Source: Ephydatia muelleri (Eukaryota > Porifera > Demospongiae > Spongillida > Spongillidae). From it: 64,000 nt of DNA. Below the pieces are notes generated by a model that was not told the origin of the DNA, did no database searches, and saw only the letters and a program-made list of their open reading frames with translations. The position numbers and the translations under genes are program-made. The stretch is from contig JABACO010000012.1 of NCBI GenBank assembly GCA_013339895.1, forward strand, positions 4,144,789-4,208,788, read 5' to 3'. Shown here in pieces: positions 11,701 through 23,600 of this stretch; positions within the stretch are counted from its first letter, which is position 1; each line of letters begins with the position of its first letter.

Positions 11701-12683
11701 CCAAATCATGAATTATATGTACGCTGTACATGAAGGTTATCTTTTTGCTACCAATAGAACTGTTTGATGATTGGTTTGATGTCACAATAACATTGTTTAA
11801 GAATCTGAAACAACTGAATTGCATTCTGTGATGACTTTTAATTCAGCTGATTTGGCCGAAAAACTTTATATGGTAGTTTGATCATACAGAAGTACAAATC
11901 ATATTGCATGAATACAGGAACGTACTTGCAAACAGCATAGAGTGCCACCTCAATTGCTGATTTTGACATTGGGTTTAAATCCCATGATATACCCCGTGCC
12001 ACAGGCTTGCATCGAAAGAGAGTCTTAATGCACATATCCAATCCGCCCTGTTGGATGACCTTTCTACGAAGTTCAAATGACTGACAGAAGTTGGTGATAC
12101 TCTGAGTGCAGACCAGTTCAAGGAATTTGAAATCCTGTGGCATGTCATTCCAATCAAGTTTAACAAGGTAGGCATACACAGAACACATTGCAGACAGACC
12201 ACCACAATCATCAAAATACAGCTTGTTCACATATTTCTCTCCCAATTTCCATGGATAAAATAGATCTACAGACAAGTCTTGAATGGTACCTGTGTCAATG
12301 CCTTGTTGTATCAGGTCCAAAATGTTAGAATTCAAAGGTTCACTATTTAGCAAACTTTGTTGTTGAAGAGCATCCCGAATAAGGTTCAGCCATTCAATGG
12401 CATCCTTCACACCTGAAACATTGGCTTTTGACGGAAAACATACAGTCAAATTTTCATCCTTAGAAACATGAGTCGGATAAAAGGGATCAGTATCTGATAG
12501 AGGCACACCATGAAACATGAGGGACTGGACACAGGATGGAATACAGTACTGTTTTTCTATTGCTCCTTTCAAGTCCACCACAGTTGAGCATAATGGAGGA
12601 AGCAAGAGCGGTTTGATGTCTTCATGGCCACTTAGGATGCACTTCAAGTTTAAATTGCAAACAGTGCATGTGTCTTGTGCCAT
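8786..12683 (-). CDS. Ubiquitin-like plus armadillo-like repeat protein, complete three-exon gene
   Basis: The exons on minus are 12683-11926, 10598-10335 and 9326-8786. All junctions are GT-AG and the phases agree (2+1 and 2+1), giving 520 residues from the ATG at 12683 to TAG. Residues about 10-90 look like a ubiquitin-like fold (a VDLKGAIEKQY helix, then SVQSLMFHGVPLSD-type strand-turn, here CVQSLMFHGVPLSD). It opens with a CTVC pair. Residues 150-520 are helical, leucine-rich repeats of armadillo type (KFLELVCTQSITNFCQSFEL, QGGLDMCIKTLF). I do not recognise an orthologue, so the function is unknown; such proteins are usually scaffolds or ubiquitin-pathway adaptors. No membrane segment or signal peptide is visible. 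Confidence 0.75.
9327..10334 (-). other. Intron of the Ubl/ARM gene
   Basis: Donor CAG^gtatgg on minus and acceptor tttctag^GTGC. No coding content. It contains several TACATGTA-type words near 9965-10225. Confidence 0.6.
10599..11925 (-). other. Intron of the Ubl/ARM gene
   Basis: Donor GCAA^gtacgt and acceptor tttcaattag^T on minus. Very AT-rich and apparently empty of genes. Confidence 0.6.
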
Positions 12684-12839
12684 TCTGCATGTAAGATAAA
12701 AGAGGAATGTGCATTTTTGATAAGCATAATTTCATTGGCACATAGTTAAAATGAATTACTTTTAATACTAAGGACCTTCTTGTTGTGATCTACAGTAAAT
12801 GTACAGAATACAATACTACATGTAAATAACAAAAGCTGC

Positions 12840-12910
12840 ATAAATACAGTGAACCTTGCCTAAGCGGTCACCTGAGCGAAGTAGTCACCTAAGCGGAGCG
12901 GTCACCTTTC
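12840..12910. repeat. Short GCGGTCACCT tandem array
   Basis: AAGCGGTCACCTGAGCGAAG and related units repeat three times. The stretch lies upstream of the Ubl/ARM gene start. Confidence 0.5.
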
Positions 12911-13298
12911 TATTCCAGCCAGAACTGACAAGTCCGAATATTCTGCATTCAAAACTGTACAGTGACTTCAACTATAAGCCTGGAGCCACCTGTCTATTGC
13001 GTATTGCAGTCATCGCTTCGTATGCTTTTAATGTACTTATGTGTTGAATAATATGGTCACTCTATTTAAAGACCAGGTATCTAATGTAGTATTTACATGT
13101 ATGTATTTGTGTAAACAAACACGCTAGGACAGCATGCAGTTTCATTGACTGCCATTCCTTTTAATCCAATGTTACTTAGGTTGAACTGACATGAGTACAC
13201 GTCACTTCCACTATGAGGGATCCTCGGCTATGGCATGTCAACTTTATAATGACACACATGCCCACATACAGTCCAACAATGTGATTCCAAGTCAACAT

Positions 13299-13329
13299 AG
13301 CTACAAAAGTTTTTGAAGCTTTTGTAGAT
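13299..13329. repeat. Short perfect hairpin 3' of the HIRAN-like ORF
   Basis: CTACAAAAG pairs with CTTTTGTAG around a short loop, about 20 bases beyond the stop. It could be a processing element or chance. Confidence 0.4.
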
Positions 13330-13348
13330 GACATTTTCGTCTGTAGCA

Positions 13349-13651
13349 TCAATAAATGCAAGGGACATCTACACCTAATCCCTCTCCTAGATTTATGCTT
13401 GCTCCAGTAACTTCACAAGTGCCCACATTGCCATCATAGCTGAGGAAATGATAGATAAGTCGACTCCTGGATTCTGGTACATGCCGAACAACCTCTCCAT
13501 ATTGAAAAACAGCAACGGCATGCTCACTATGTTCATTTTCTGGCTGCGTTCTTAGTGCCAATTGTTCACCAATGATTGGTGTCCAAAAAGAGCAGTAGAC
13601 ATGATGCCCTTGAATAAAAGACTGTAGCTCAACACAAAGGTGGCTATTCAT
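13349..13651 (-). CDS. Stand-alone HIRAN-like domain protein
   Basis: A single-exon ORF of 100 residues. Its body reads FIQGHHVYCSFWTPIIGEQL, then ENEHSEHAVAVFQYGEVVRHVPE, then GTCEVTGASINLG. The pattern of a gripping strand, an N/H-D/E AVAV segment and GxVVxHVP is that of HIRAN-like modules, which bind DNA 3' ends in HLTF and occur alone in several invertebrate genomes. There is no helicase or RING partner in the same frame. It lies 665 bases upstream of the Ubl/ARM start on the same strand but closes with its own stop, so I treat it as a separate gene. Role inferred only. Confidence 0.6.
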   Translation of the reverse strand: MNSHLCVELQSFIQGHHVYCSFWTPIIGEQLALRTQPENEHSEHAVAVFQYGEVVRHVPESRSRLIYHFLSYDGNVGTCEVTGASINLGEGLGVDVPCIY

Positions 13652-13694
13652 GTTGTAACAACACTTTATTTACACACACATGCCAACTTGACTG

Positions 13695-14033
13695 TTGGTT
13701 CGCATTCAGCATGAGCTGCACTCACGCACTAATAGGAGCTGTCAAGTGCTGTATTTTTCTCACCACAATTCTACATCCAGTTCTAGAAATGAAGTAACGC
13801 TGAAACAAAGAGTAGAGGTTGTTGAGTATCACAAGAAGATTCCTGCCTGTAGAAGTTGGAAGCTTGCAAACCTTTTCGAGTGTGGCAGAACTCAAATTCT
13901 ACAGATTCTAGAGAGCAGCCCACAAGAGGCCTGTCCCAACATGACCGCATCAGACAAGTTTCACGGTACATGTATGGACCTTCATTCCCCTAGCATTGAT
14001 CATGCATGTTACATAAGCGTAGAGTCATTTTAA
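13695..14033 (+). pseudogene. Pogo/CENP-B-type helix-turn-helix fragment
   Basis: The central part (VTLKQRVEVVEYHKKIPACR, then KLANLFECGRTQILQILE) matches the N-terminal Psq/CENP-B DNA-binding helix-turn-helix found in pogo/Tigger transposases and proteins derived from them. The downstream DDE domain is absent within the next kilobase, so this is a fragment or an exon of an unrecognised gene. The frame starts upstream without a clear Kozak context. Confidence 0.55.
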
Positions 14034-14743
14034 TTCTACACACTATTTTAATGCTTGTATCTATTGCCCATTTTATGCAAAAACACATTGTACAGAGTGC
14101 CCATAAACGAACAGGACAGGTCTAAATGGTTATTGCTTTATATTGCAATCAATTATTGATATTTTGCTTATAAATGGCTCTATAATATAGGTGTAAACTT
14201 ATGTTGAATGGTTGAGTAACTAAATTCAAATATTTGAAAATGTAATTTATCAAGGCCCTGTAATAATCAATACTCAAGTTAGTGCAAAATTTTTATTAGC
14301 CTGTGTAGTTGGATTGATTAATTTTACAAGTTACTAACTTATTAGTGTTAATTATCATTTTATGCTTAATGGCTAAATAAGTCCAAATTTTTACTTATAA
14401 CTGGCAATTACACACATTCCATATATAAACAAACACATTACCTATAATCAAATTTCAATAGTGAGTTATTAAACAGCTTGATTGTGTGAGGGGTATTATT
14501 TTTCAATAAAGACCACAATTGTTACAAAATTCAAATTAATCACAATATTGGTTGTTGCGCATTATTAGTTTAGGTTAACATTATTCTTTGTTGATATAAG
14601 TTGTTAATATTAAAAGCACTTAGAATTTAGTTTGCACTATTATTATTTCCCTGCATAACCTTACAATGAGCTCATTAGTACAGAGTTATGATTCAGATAT
14701 GCAAAGCCATATTGCATATACAGTATGCATCAATAAAAAGTTA

Positions 14744-14796
14744 ACGTAACGTAATTTTCTACGTTCGTTACTACCTACGTAGAAAATTACGTTACG
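14744..14796. repeat. Hairpin
   Basis: CGTAACGTAATTTTCTACGT is repeated as its reverse complement after about 12 bases. The perfect stem looks like the tip of a small TIR element. Confidence 0.6.
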
Positions 14797-15296
14797 TTCG
14801 CGCGTAGATTTGTACGTTATAAAGGTACTACCTTATTGTGAGTAATCGGAACAACTTATCGTAACAAGAAAACATCATGTTTTGCACTGTGTCACGTAGC
14901 GAACAAGAGCGCGCTTTTTCATTACCTTTCTCCAATCCCGCGCGCGTGAATCGTCATGTACAGTCAACTTTGCCGCGCGCGGCAAATTGCATGGATATAA
15001 GGCATATTTCCATACAGACGATCAATAGCAAGTTTTCAAAATGACCCTAAGAGCGGAGCTAAGACAGAGATATCTCTCGCTAAAGGAGTCAGGTTGGATA
15101 ATATTATTATTTATAATTTGCATAAGTACTCAGTACGCTCGATGCTCGCAGAGCGTTACCATCTTGTGCACTGGGTTGAAGAAGAAGCGTTCCTGACAGA
15201 CATGTCAGAAGGCGGTGCTGAGGCTAAAGTTCAAAAAAGTTAACCAGGACAACAGATTTTAGAGACATCACATTCCAGAGAGAAATATGTAATGGC

Positions 15297-15297
<1 letters not shown>

Positions 15298-15361
<64 letters not shown>
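15298..15361. repeat. (CA)n microsatellite
   Basis: Uninterrupted CA run of about 32 units. Confidence 0.95.
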
Positions 15362-15364
<3 letters not shown>

Positions 15365-16378
15365 TGATATGGCTCATGACATATGACACTGGTGAGTTTC
15401 TTAAGACAGACATTGTGTTAACAAACCTACCAAGAACTGTCCGGAAAATTGCTATGTAATAAACAGTTTTAGATGGAGAAGCCTCAGAGCTTTGTTCCCC
15501 ATGGACTTACCGTCTGATGCGAACTGTGCGCACTTGTACGAAGTTGAGCTTACAGTATATGCAAGGAAGTAAATGATGCTGCAAATCAAAGTTAACCTCC
15601 AAACGCCGTAAAAGAAAAACAACATGAACCTGAACCTGATGATGCCATTTATTTATTGTTTCTTTCCTCCCACGATCACCTAAAACAAAACACAATGTAG
15701 GCCTACGTGAGCCTCAAATTACGCTCCATCCCACTCTATTCCCCTCATAATCCGGCGCTCCATTTGTTTCAACACAAACGGATTCAAAAACGAGAATTGC
15801 TTTCAGCGCACTACCGTAGATACCTCAGAGTAAAGTGCACTACAGAGCGTGGTCTTAGTACAAGTTAAGAATTCAAACAGATAAAGAAAACAACTTTTTA
15901 ATGACCCTCTCATTCTTTCTATATGCATACGCGCAATGAGCAATCTATACACAGCTAGAATAAGACAGAACACATACTGTTGTCGATTCCAATTATGTTG
16001 ATCTAATTATACAGTGTATAACACACATCATTACGTCATGGATCACGCGTTAGGCGCTGTTTTCAAAAATTTGAATCTGTGAAATGGCACTGCCGAAAGT
16101 AAGTTACCGATCAATACTACCAGGTTATCAGTTGAATTTAAATCGTTTCGTTTAGCGATGTCAAAGGACTACGTGGGTCGATAAGGAAAACAATGACCCC
16201 CGTGCGCTGAAAATTGCAGGCCAAACCCAGACAGTACAGGGTGAGCGCTAACACGTCTACACACACAGTACGCAGCTACAAGTATATAGGCCTATTTATG
16301 AGTCTGCAATTTTCATCAGTACATCGTATTGGTGGTTAAAAACATTGTACTAATGCCAATCGCTCTCTTTGCTGTCAG

Positions 16379-17547
16379 TACTTCATCTTACGGTGAATCG
16401 AACAGCGAACAAGAAAAAGCATGCCACGGATGTTCTTGGTATTGCACCGAAGAGGCTAAAGCTAATGAAGCCACCCAAACAGGGTATAGTATTTTTATGT
16501 TGCCAGCAGTCCAACAGTAGGTCACTGCACACAGACAACAGGCATCACGGACCTATGCACAACAACTATCCCTCAACGTTGATTTTGATCTAGATCAGAA
16601 TCCACATGCTTCATATGAGTGTTGTTTGCAGTATGTATTCTAGAAATGAAGTTGAATATTGTGAACTGTTTAACTAATTCTAGTTTGTTAATACTTTATA
16701 CGGTCAATCATATAGCTCCTTTATGTGGAAACTGACACAGTTGATAACAACCATAGAGTGTAGTGTACACGCAACTAACCAAGCAGGTTCTGGTTAAAAT
16801 TATTATTATTGCCTTTTTGTTCTGTTTTGTTTTTGTTCTTTTTTAGAAGCTAAACCAGCACGGATTCCTATGCCATTTCTCCAAAAGACTAGTTTGCATG
16901 ATGAGCACTGGACATTTAAACAGGAGAGAGGTTTGTGCTTTATAAACGTGCAGTGCTTTTTGACATATATGTACAATTGGGCTGTTGAATATAGCCTTTA
17001 CAAAGTGGCTGAACCATATATTGGCACCTATTGATGACCACGGCAGAATAGCTCAACACGATGGAAAGAATGGTATGTCCAAAGCCACGCCCTTATGCAA
17101 GTACTGCACGTATTCAGTAAATGTTCAGCAACAGTTCTGTAGTCACATGCAAATCATATTAAACATACACCAAGCACATCCACATGTAAATTATGTATCC
17201 ATATTTACATGTACACATTTTGACACAGTTTTCAGTAGTACCACAAGTATTCAGCTGAGTGATTCAAGTGCTTCTGAAGCCAAGTGCCTAAATGAATCTC
17301 AGCACAAGATGTCCATCAATGCGTACCGGATTCTGCTGCGTCAGCGACGGGCAGCCTGCCTCCTCTATCAGTCAGAGCCAATACTTCTGATGATCCCTCG
17401 GCTTGAAGCAGAAATTGAGAGCCAGCAGTTGTGCATGCGCCCGGACAAGTGCCCACATGCTGATGTGGGTATCAAGCATGATATCTTGGAGTCTCTACTC
17501 CATGCATATCATCCTCTATGGCTAAGACTAGGATTAGAGGTACACAC

Positions 17548-17623
<76 letters not shown>

Positions 17624-20600
17624 ACGTGTGTACATAGCAGTCGACTGCTAGAAGAGTAGTTACCAATACATCTCAAACACTATATGTTCATGTACATGTA
17701 CTCTATGTAAATGTGCAATGTACTACAGTATGTGATTAAATATCTAAGTTATTAAATATGCTTGATTATTGTTTATGCCTGGAAATAGCAAATGATGATT
17801 TGTGTTGTACAAGGTCCCTTATGTACATGGTGTTACCCAAAGCTGGTCATCTTGTTAACATTAGCAATCCTCCAAGTGATGCAATCTTATGTTAATTGGA
17901 CTTAACATATGTTAATACACTACACATCTTGTAGAGTAGTAGTTTTGTACATGTGTGTATTGTGCGTTTGTGTGTACTGCTACAGTGAAAATATACTGTT
18001 ACTGTAGCTGTATACGTGTGCGTACCTGGAGTTCATTTAAATGTTTACTGTGTTTGTCTTGCATTTGTGTAGGTTGTGTTTGGCGAAATGATTCAAGTTG
18101 GGTCCAATGATAACATAATTCAAGTTCTAGGAAGTTTCTTGTCAGACCGGCTGCTCAAGAATTGTCAGATTGCAGACACTTACTCTCACCCCATTGCACC
18201 CCATTGCTTCAGAGAAGGTGCGTGTAAACTTGCTGCATGGGCTACGATCTACCCCATGATCTTACATGTACAGTATACTATCAGGCCCTTGTATCATGTA
18301 AACCCAGTATTTGTATGAAAAGGGGAAGGACAAGGAAAATGTATTATATTTAGGCAATAACTGATACAATGCATGCAATCTGATTGGTTAGTTGCAAGTA
18401 TCTAACATAGTAAAAACTTTCAAGATGGATTCTAAGTGCCAGGGGATTCTAAGTGCCAGAAAGGGGGATTCTAAATGCCCCGGGAACTAGGAATCCCCCC
18501 CTTCTGGCACTTAGAATCCCTCTTATCTTATTGCTTATGTTTTATTGGTTGCTACGGTACATACTGTACACACATTGCTATTGTCTAATTTGGTTAGATG
18601 CTGATACCGAAGGATGTAGGTGATTTAGAATCCCCTTGGGCCCTTAGTGCCCTCGCTACCGCTCTGGACCCTGCAGCCCAGGCCCTTGGGGTTTCTAAAT
18701 CACGTACTCACGTACATGTACATCCTCGGTATCAGTGTCTAGCCTATATGTATAATAGTATTACTGATGATGGTAACCAAAATCACACCCCAAAAAACCA
18801 CTCATTTGGCTCCTAGCAAATTGCTGAGTGATGTATTAACTATTCTATAATTACCAACACTATGTACATGTATATAATTAGCCTATTATTGCAACACACT
18901 TCATTGGAGTCATACATATAAGAAGCCAAAATTATTTCACTGTGACCTCTGAAGCAATGCTAATTCTCTTAATTGATCAATTCCATTTTGACTTGAAATA
19001 ATTTCATATCAGTTAAGATTCAAGGAACACCTAGAAATAATAGTTAATCACGATTAGTCGCAACTAGTTGTGATTGATATTTATAATGGTAGTGGTGATT
19101 CCATACGAATTACTGTAATATGCATATGAATCTGTGGTAATTGTGCTTACAGTCTGTTTATTTATTGGAGCATGCAAATGTACACTGTAATTAATTTACA
19201 ACCATGCAGTGTATGAATGAAATCTGTGACATGATTTTTCTCACTGATAATGCTTGTACATGTAGGTTATTCTGTGGCTGTGTCACAGTACATAGTCAAG
19301 AAGTTTATACTTCTAGTGGTGTTCTTGGATCGGGCCAAGTTAACACGCCTGATTGATCATGACCCTTGTCTATTTCAACTGACATCCTCAATAAAGGTAC
19401 TGCCATTGCTTCATGCTCTGTGGGTTTATCAGGAGACAGAAAGCTTTAGGTATTATTGTCGGATACAAGTGTTACACCTGTACAGTATGTGCAGCTGTTA
19501 ACTGTCACATGGACATCCAGGATGTGTGTGCCCAACACAACAAGTGCAGGAATATCATAAATCGATATCAAATTACATGTGGCCTGTACCCAGGTCATAT
19601 ACAGTGCATAAACCCATTGCCTAGTTCTAATAGTAAAGTACATTTACATGTAGCACACCTGCTCAAGAGATATACTACAGGGGTGTTTGTACTTATAATG
19701 TATATAATAGTACTTTTTGTTATATTTTGTACACTATTATTCTTTGAACTTACTGTACAGCTGTACATAATTGGTACACTGGTAGATTGCACATATGTCA
19801 GGTAATGCAAGTATTACTATTTGTGATACAAGATCTACATGTATATTCTTATTTCAGTCAAGTCGTGACATGCTGCAAACTTTTTCCAGCAAGTATCTGG
19901 CTGGTGAGGGTGACATCATCAAGCACCTCTTGCATATGGGCTTTGCTGTCACTCAGACTCAGGTGAGGAGCCCTATGCATGTGTAGAAATACACTCCTGC
20001 CTTCCAAGAGTGAGAATTAGGAAATGTGATACTGTTCTGATCATCTGCTTCGTGATGCTCATCTGATGCCAAACTTTTGGTTTATCGTTGAAATTTTTCT
20101 GGGCATCAATGTACAAAGCATGTACACTGTACTTGTATGTGTTTTTGCATATGTTTCAGTGTTTAGCTTAGTGCACTGTAACCAAAAATATCCCTCCCGC
20201 TTGGAACTACATGTACATGTATGCAGCTTTGTAGCATCTACACATTTGCACGTACTAGCAAAATACTTCACACTGTGGCTGTACAATAATCATCCAATCA
20301 CTTTGCAGACTGCACTCGATGAGTACGATTATGTAGTGACTAACCTTGCTGTGGATCTCAGAGATGGACTTCGGCTTGTGTAAGTGAGGCATACATTACA
20401 GCTGTGGTATTGTACATCCTCTCTTTAAGACACAAGCATTTAATGTGTAGCATTACTGTTGGAAATACCAGTACATTATATCATTATACACACACCAGGA
20501 AACAGACTGACTTTGCCAGCAAAATACGTAATTCATCATAAAGAATACCATTGCACCTACACGTGTAAAAATGGCAGAACGTTAACCAAATTCAGCTACA

Positions 20601-23600
20601 TGTATGCACCATCCACTATTATGTCCACTCAACCATTGTTGTACATATACACACGACTACATGTACATACTGTATGGCCTCTGGGGTTTGATTTAGCCGT
20701 ATTTTATATGTACACTGTAGTTGCATACTGTAATTCCTAACAGCACAAATATCCAATATGATAGCACATGTCATGATTTGAATTCAGAATAGTTAAGCAC
20801 CTTGAATATCTACTTGTTCTTGTACAATGCATACAGTGCACTGTATAGTATATCTGTGCTCACTTTGATTCAGGCGACTTGTTGAGGTCCTTACTTTTAA
20901 TTGGAAGCTTTCAAAACAACTGCGTGTTCCAGCAGCAACTAAGATGCAGGTGACGTTGTAATTATAGTCAATACTGCATAAGTTATTAGCGTGTACCAAT
21001 TCTTACCCTGTGAGAATTTGTGTGCGTACATTGTTAGTGCCATTTTACTGCACACTCACCTCACTGTTGTATGTAGAAGCTGCACAATATCCAAGTTGCT
21101 CTCAAAGCCCTTGAGGAACACTTGCCTCTTCCAGCTGGTGTCACTGCGGAGAGCATTGTTGAGGGACACAAGGAGAAAACCCTGACACTGCTGTGGTCCA
21201 TCATCTTCCATTTCAAGGTACTGTACATGTATACTATAGTACGGCATTGGACAGCTGGGATGTGGCATTTTTTTTCTTTTTGTATGTTAGTGGTCTTATT
21301 TTTGCAAGCCCGTTTTTGTTACCTACTTGTGGTTTGATCAATTGCAGAGATGAACATAAGTATCTTTTGTAGTTCAACTTTAAGTTTATTTCATACATGG
21401 CTCCCATTTCATACATATTCCCTCCATTTTCATTGCTTTGTTGCCAACAACCATGTGCATATACTTTTATGTGTGTACTCTATACATGTACCTCTCTGTC
21501 CTTTCACTTATTAGGTGAAGCTTCTGTTATCTGAAGAAGATCTGAAGGAGGAGATTGACCACCTCGAAAAACAAAAGCGTGTCTATGGAATCTGTAACAG
21601 GAGTACAGACGAGTTGGCCCTTGAACCCAACATGTTCTTTGAGCCTACTCTGAGTTTGCTCCTTCAGTGGTGTAAAGCAGTGTGTGTTCTTTATGGAGTA
21701 CCTGTAAGTGGAAAAAGAAATGCTATACATTCAATATGTTTATCTTCATGTACAGTATTTTCTTTGTCAATATTGCTTGTACCACTGCTATACATGCCTC
21801 TTTTGTGCATGTATATGTACATCTGCATGTACACATGTAGATTAAAAAGACATTGGGCAAACTACATGTACAAAGCAGTATTCTACACTGTATGTAACAT
21901 GTACACATGTACAGTACATATGCATGAAAGCATTATTCAATGTAACATGTATTGTATGTTTTCATTGGCATCAAGTATAGGAGGTTTGTTGGTTCTACTA
22001 ACTACTGTAGGTTTTTTGCCTTCGTGTTATCTGATTTTCCTTCTGTAAATATTTGTACATTTATGTGTATGAGCATGTGTAGTATGAATTTCACAAACAT
22101 TTCTTTTCTCACTCAGGTCAACAACTTCAATAGTTCATTCTCTGATGGACGAGCTCTGTGCTACCTCATTCACCATTACCATCCACAGCTACTGACTCTG
22201 GAAAGTATCAAGGATGAAACAACACTTACACAGGTTTGTATACCGTACATGTACAGTGTATATGGATGTGCAGTATACTGTATGTGTTTCATCTGTACTT
22301 GTATTTGTTTTTCATTCCTCAATACATGTGTTTGTACACTTGGGTAGACTTGCTGCACAGTACATGTGGCATGTACAGTAAAACATAAATGTGCTCTATT
22401 GCATATGGTGTACAGTGTATTTGAAATAGATACATATTCCTGTACACTGTAAATTGTTGAAATATTGCACTTAACTTGGTTTGGATACAACCATATCAAA
22501 CAAATTGAGCTAATGATCTGTAATCCAGAAGTGTTCAGTCCTTATTTCAAGAGATCAGCTGCTTCCAGTTGTACTATTGTACAATTGGAATATAAGTATG
22601 GGATTCAAAACATGCAATTAATAAAGTTTATAATAATTCATAGGATTAGCGATGCATGCTTGTGTTATTATTTGCACTGTACACATGTGTGTTCCTGTAT
22701 TATTTTAATACACTGTTGTGTTGTAAAGATATATCGCATATGAACTCGGTACCGTTTGATGATGATTTTAAATGTTTGTTTTTTTTTGAAAATGTTAGGT
22801 ACAGTACCATATATCGCCCAATTTTAAACGCCTATTGCCCCATCCCTTTTGTACATATGGTACGATTAATATGTCATACAATCACTTCGCTGGCTGTATC
22901 CAAGGTGTGGGTACATCACGTAACTCCAGCGCCAAAAATAGATGTACAGTAAGGCCAAATTTTAAACACTTGTAGGAAAATAGTGTCAGAACAAGTAGTG
23001 AGTTTGCAATACCTTTCGAGCAGGCGATGCGTAGTGTCAAACTTAATGCAGGTGGTTCAGAAGCAATATACTGTATAACATGAAGTTGTTGTAGTTGCAA
23101 ATAATTGTTACTTGAATGTACGCTCAGAGTGGATGTTTGCTTGGGGGCAATCTAAGGCTTGATGTACACTGTTACACAGGCACCAAACTCCAAGTCCTCT
23201 TCTGCATAACCAAGCAACATCAGCTGAAGTGCTGTCAACAAGACAGCTGTGTGTATCATTGTCTAACCAGGCAAGGTATCACAAAACAAGGCGAGAGCTC
23301 TGGAGAGAAGGGGAGGGGGTTAATCTAGTCGAGTGCACCAAACAGAACAACTGCCAGACTGAATCTGTAAGCAAGGCACAACTGGTGATCAATGCAGCCG
23401 ACCTTCTTCAACAAGTTCAGGGTCTCAATGCAACAAACCTGTTCACAGAAGAAGTGGGGCATGGTACTAGTCATTGTCATACTGAGTGGAAGGAACAGTC
23501 CACATTTCACTGTGTTGATATAGAAGCCCAGCTTCTGGATGACGGAAAAGGTGCAAGCAATTTCCTGCTGCAACAGTATTGTCATACAAACTGTTTTGTA

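Larger units (their letters stand above)
14034..16378. other. Upstream flank of ASPM, promoter and early exons not resolved
   Basis: AT-rich to about 14730, then a hairpin at 14744-14796, a CG-richer stretch at 14890-15000 with CGCGCGCG words, and a CA repeat at 15298-15361. Two possible ASPM first exons end at good donors: an ATG at 15042 followed by MTLRAELRQRYLSLKE and CAG^gttgga, and an ATG at 16084 reading MALPK^gtaagt. Neither can be joined in phase with confidence to the exon at 16379. Confidence 0.4.
16995..21217 (+). other. ASPM: ASPM linker and first calponin-homology segment
   Basis: The exons read [98 protein letters not shown] and [14 protein letters not shown]. This is the CH region that contacts microtubules. 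The order and spacing match vertebrate ASPM. Confidence 0.9.

Noticed and set aside
17472-17666. Thr/His repeat ORF on minus
   Set aside because: Read-through of the GT microsatellite opposite an ASPM exon.
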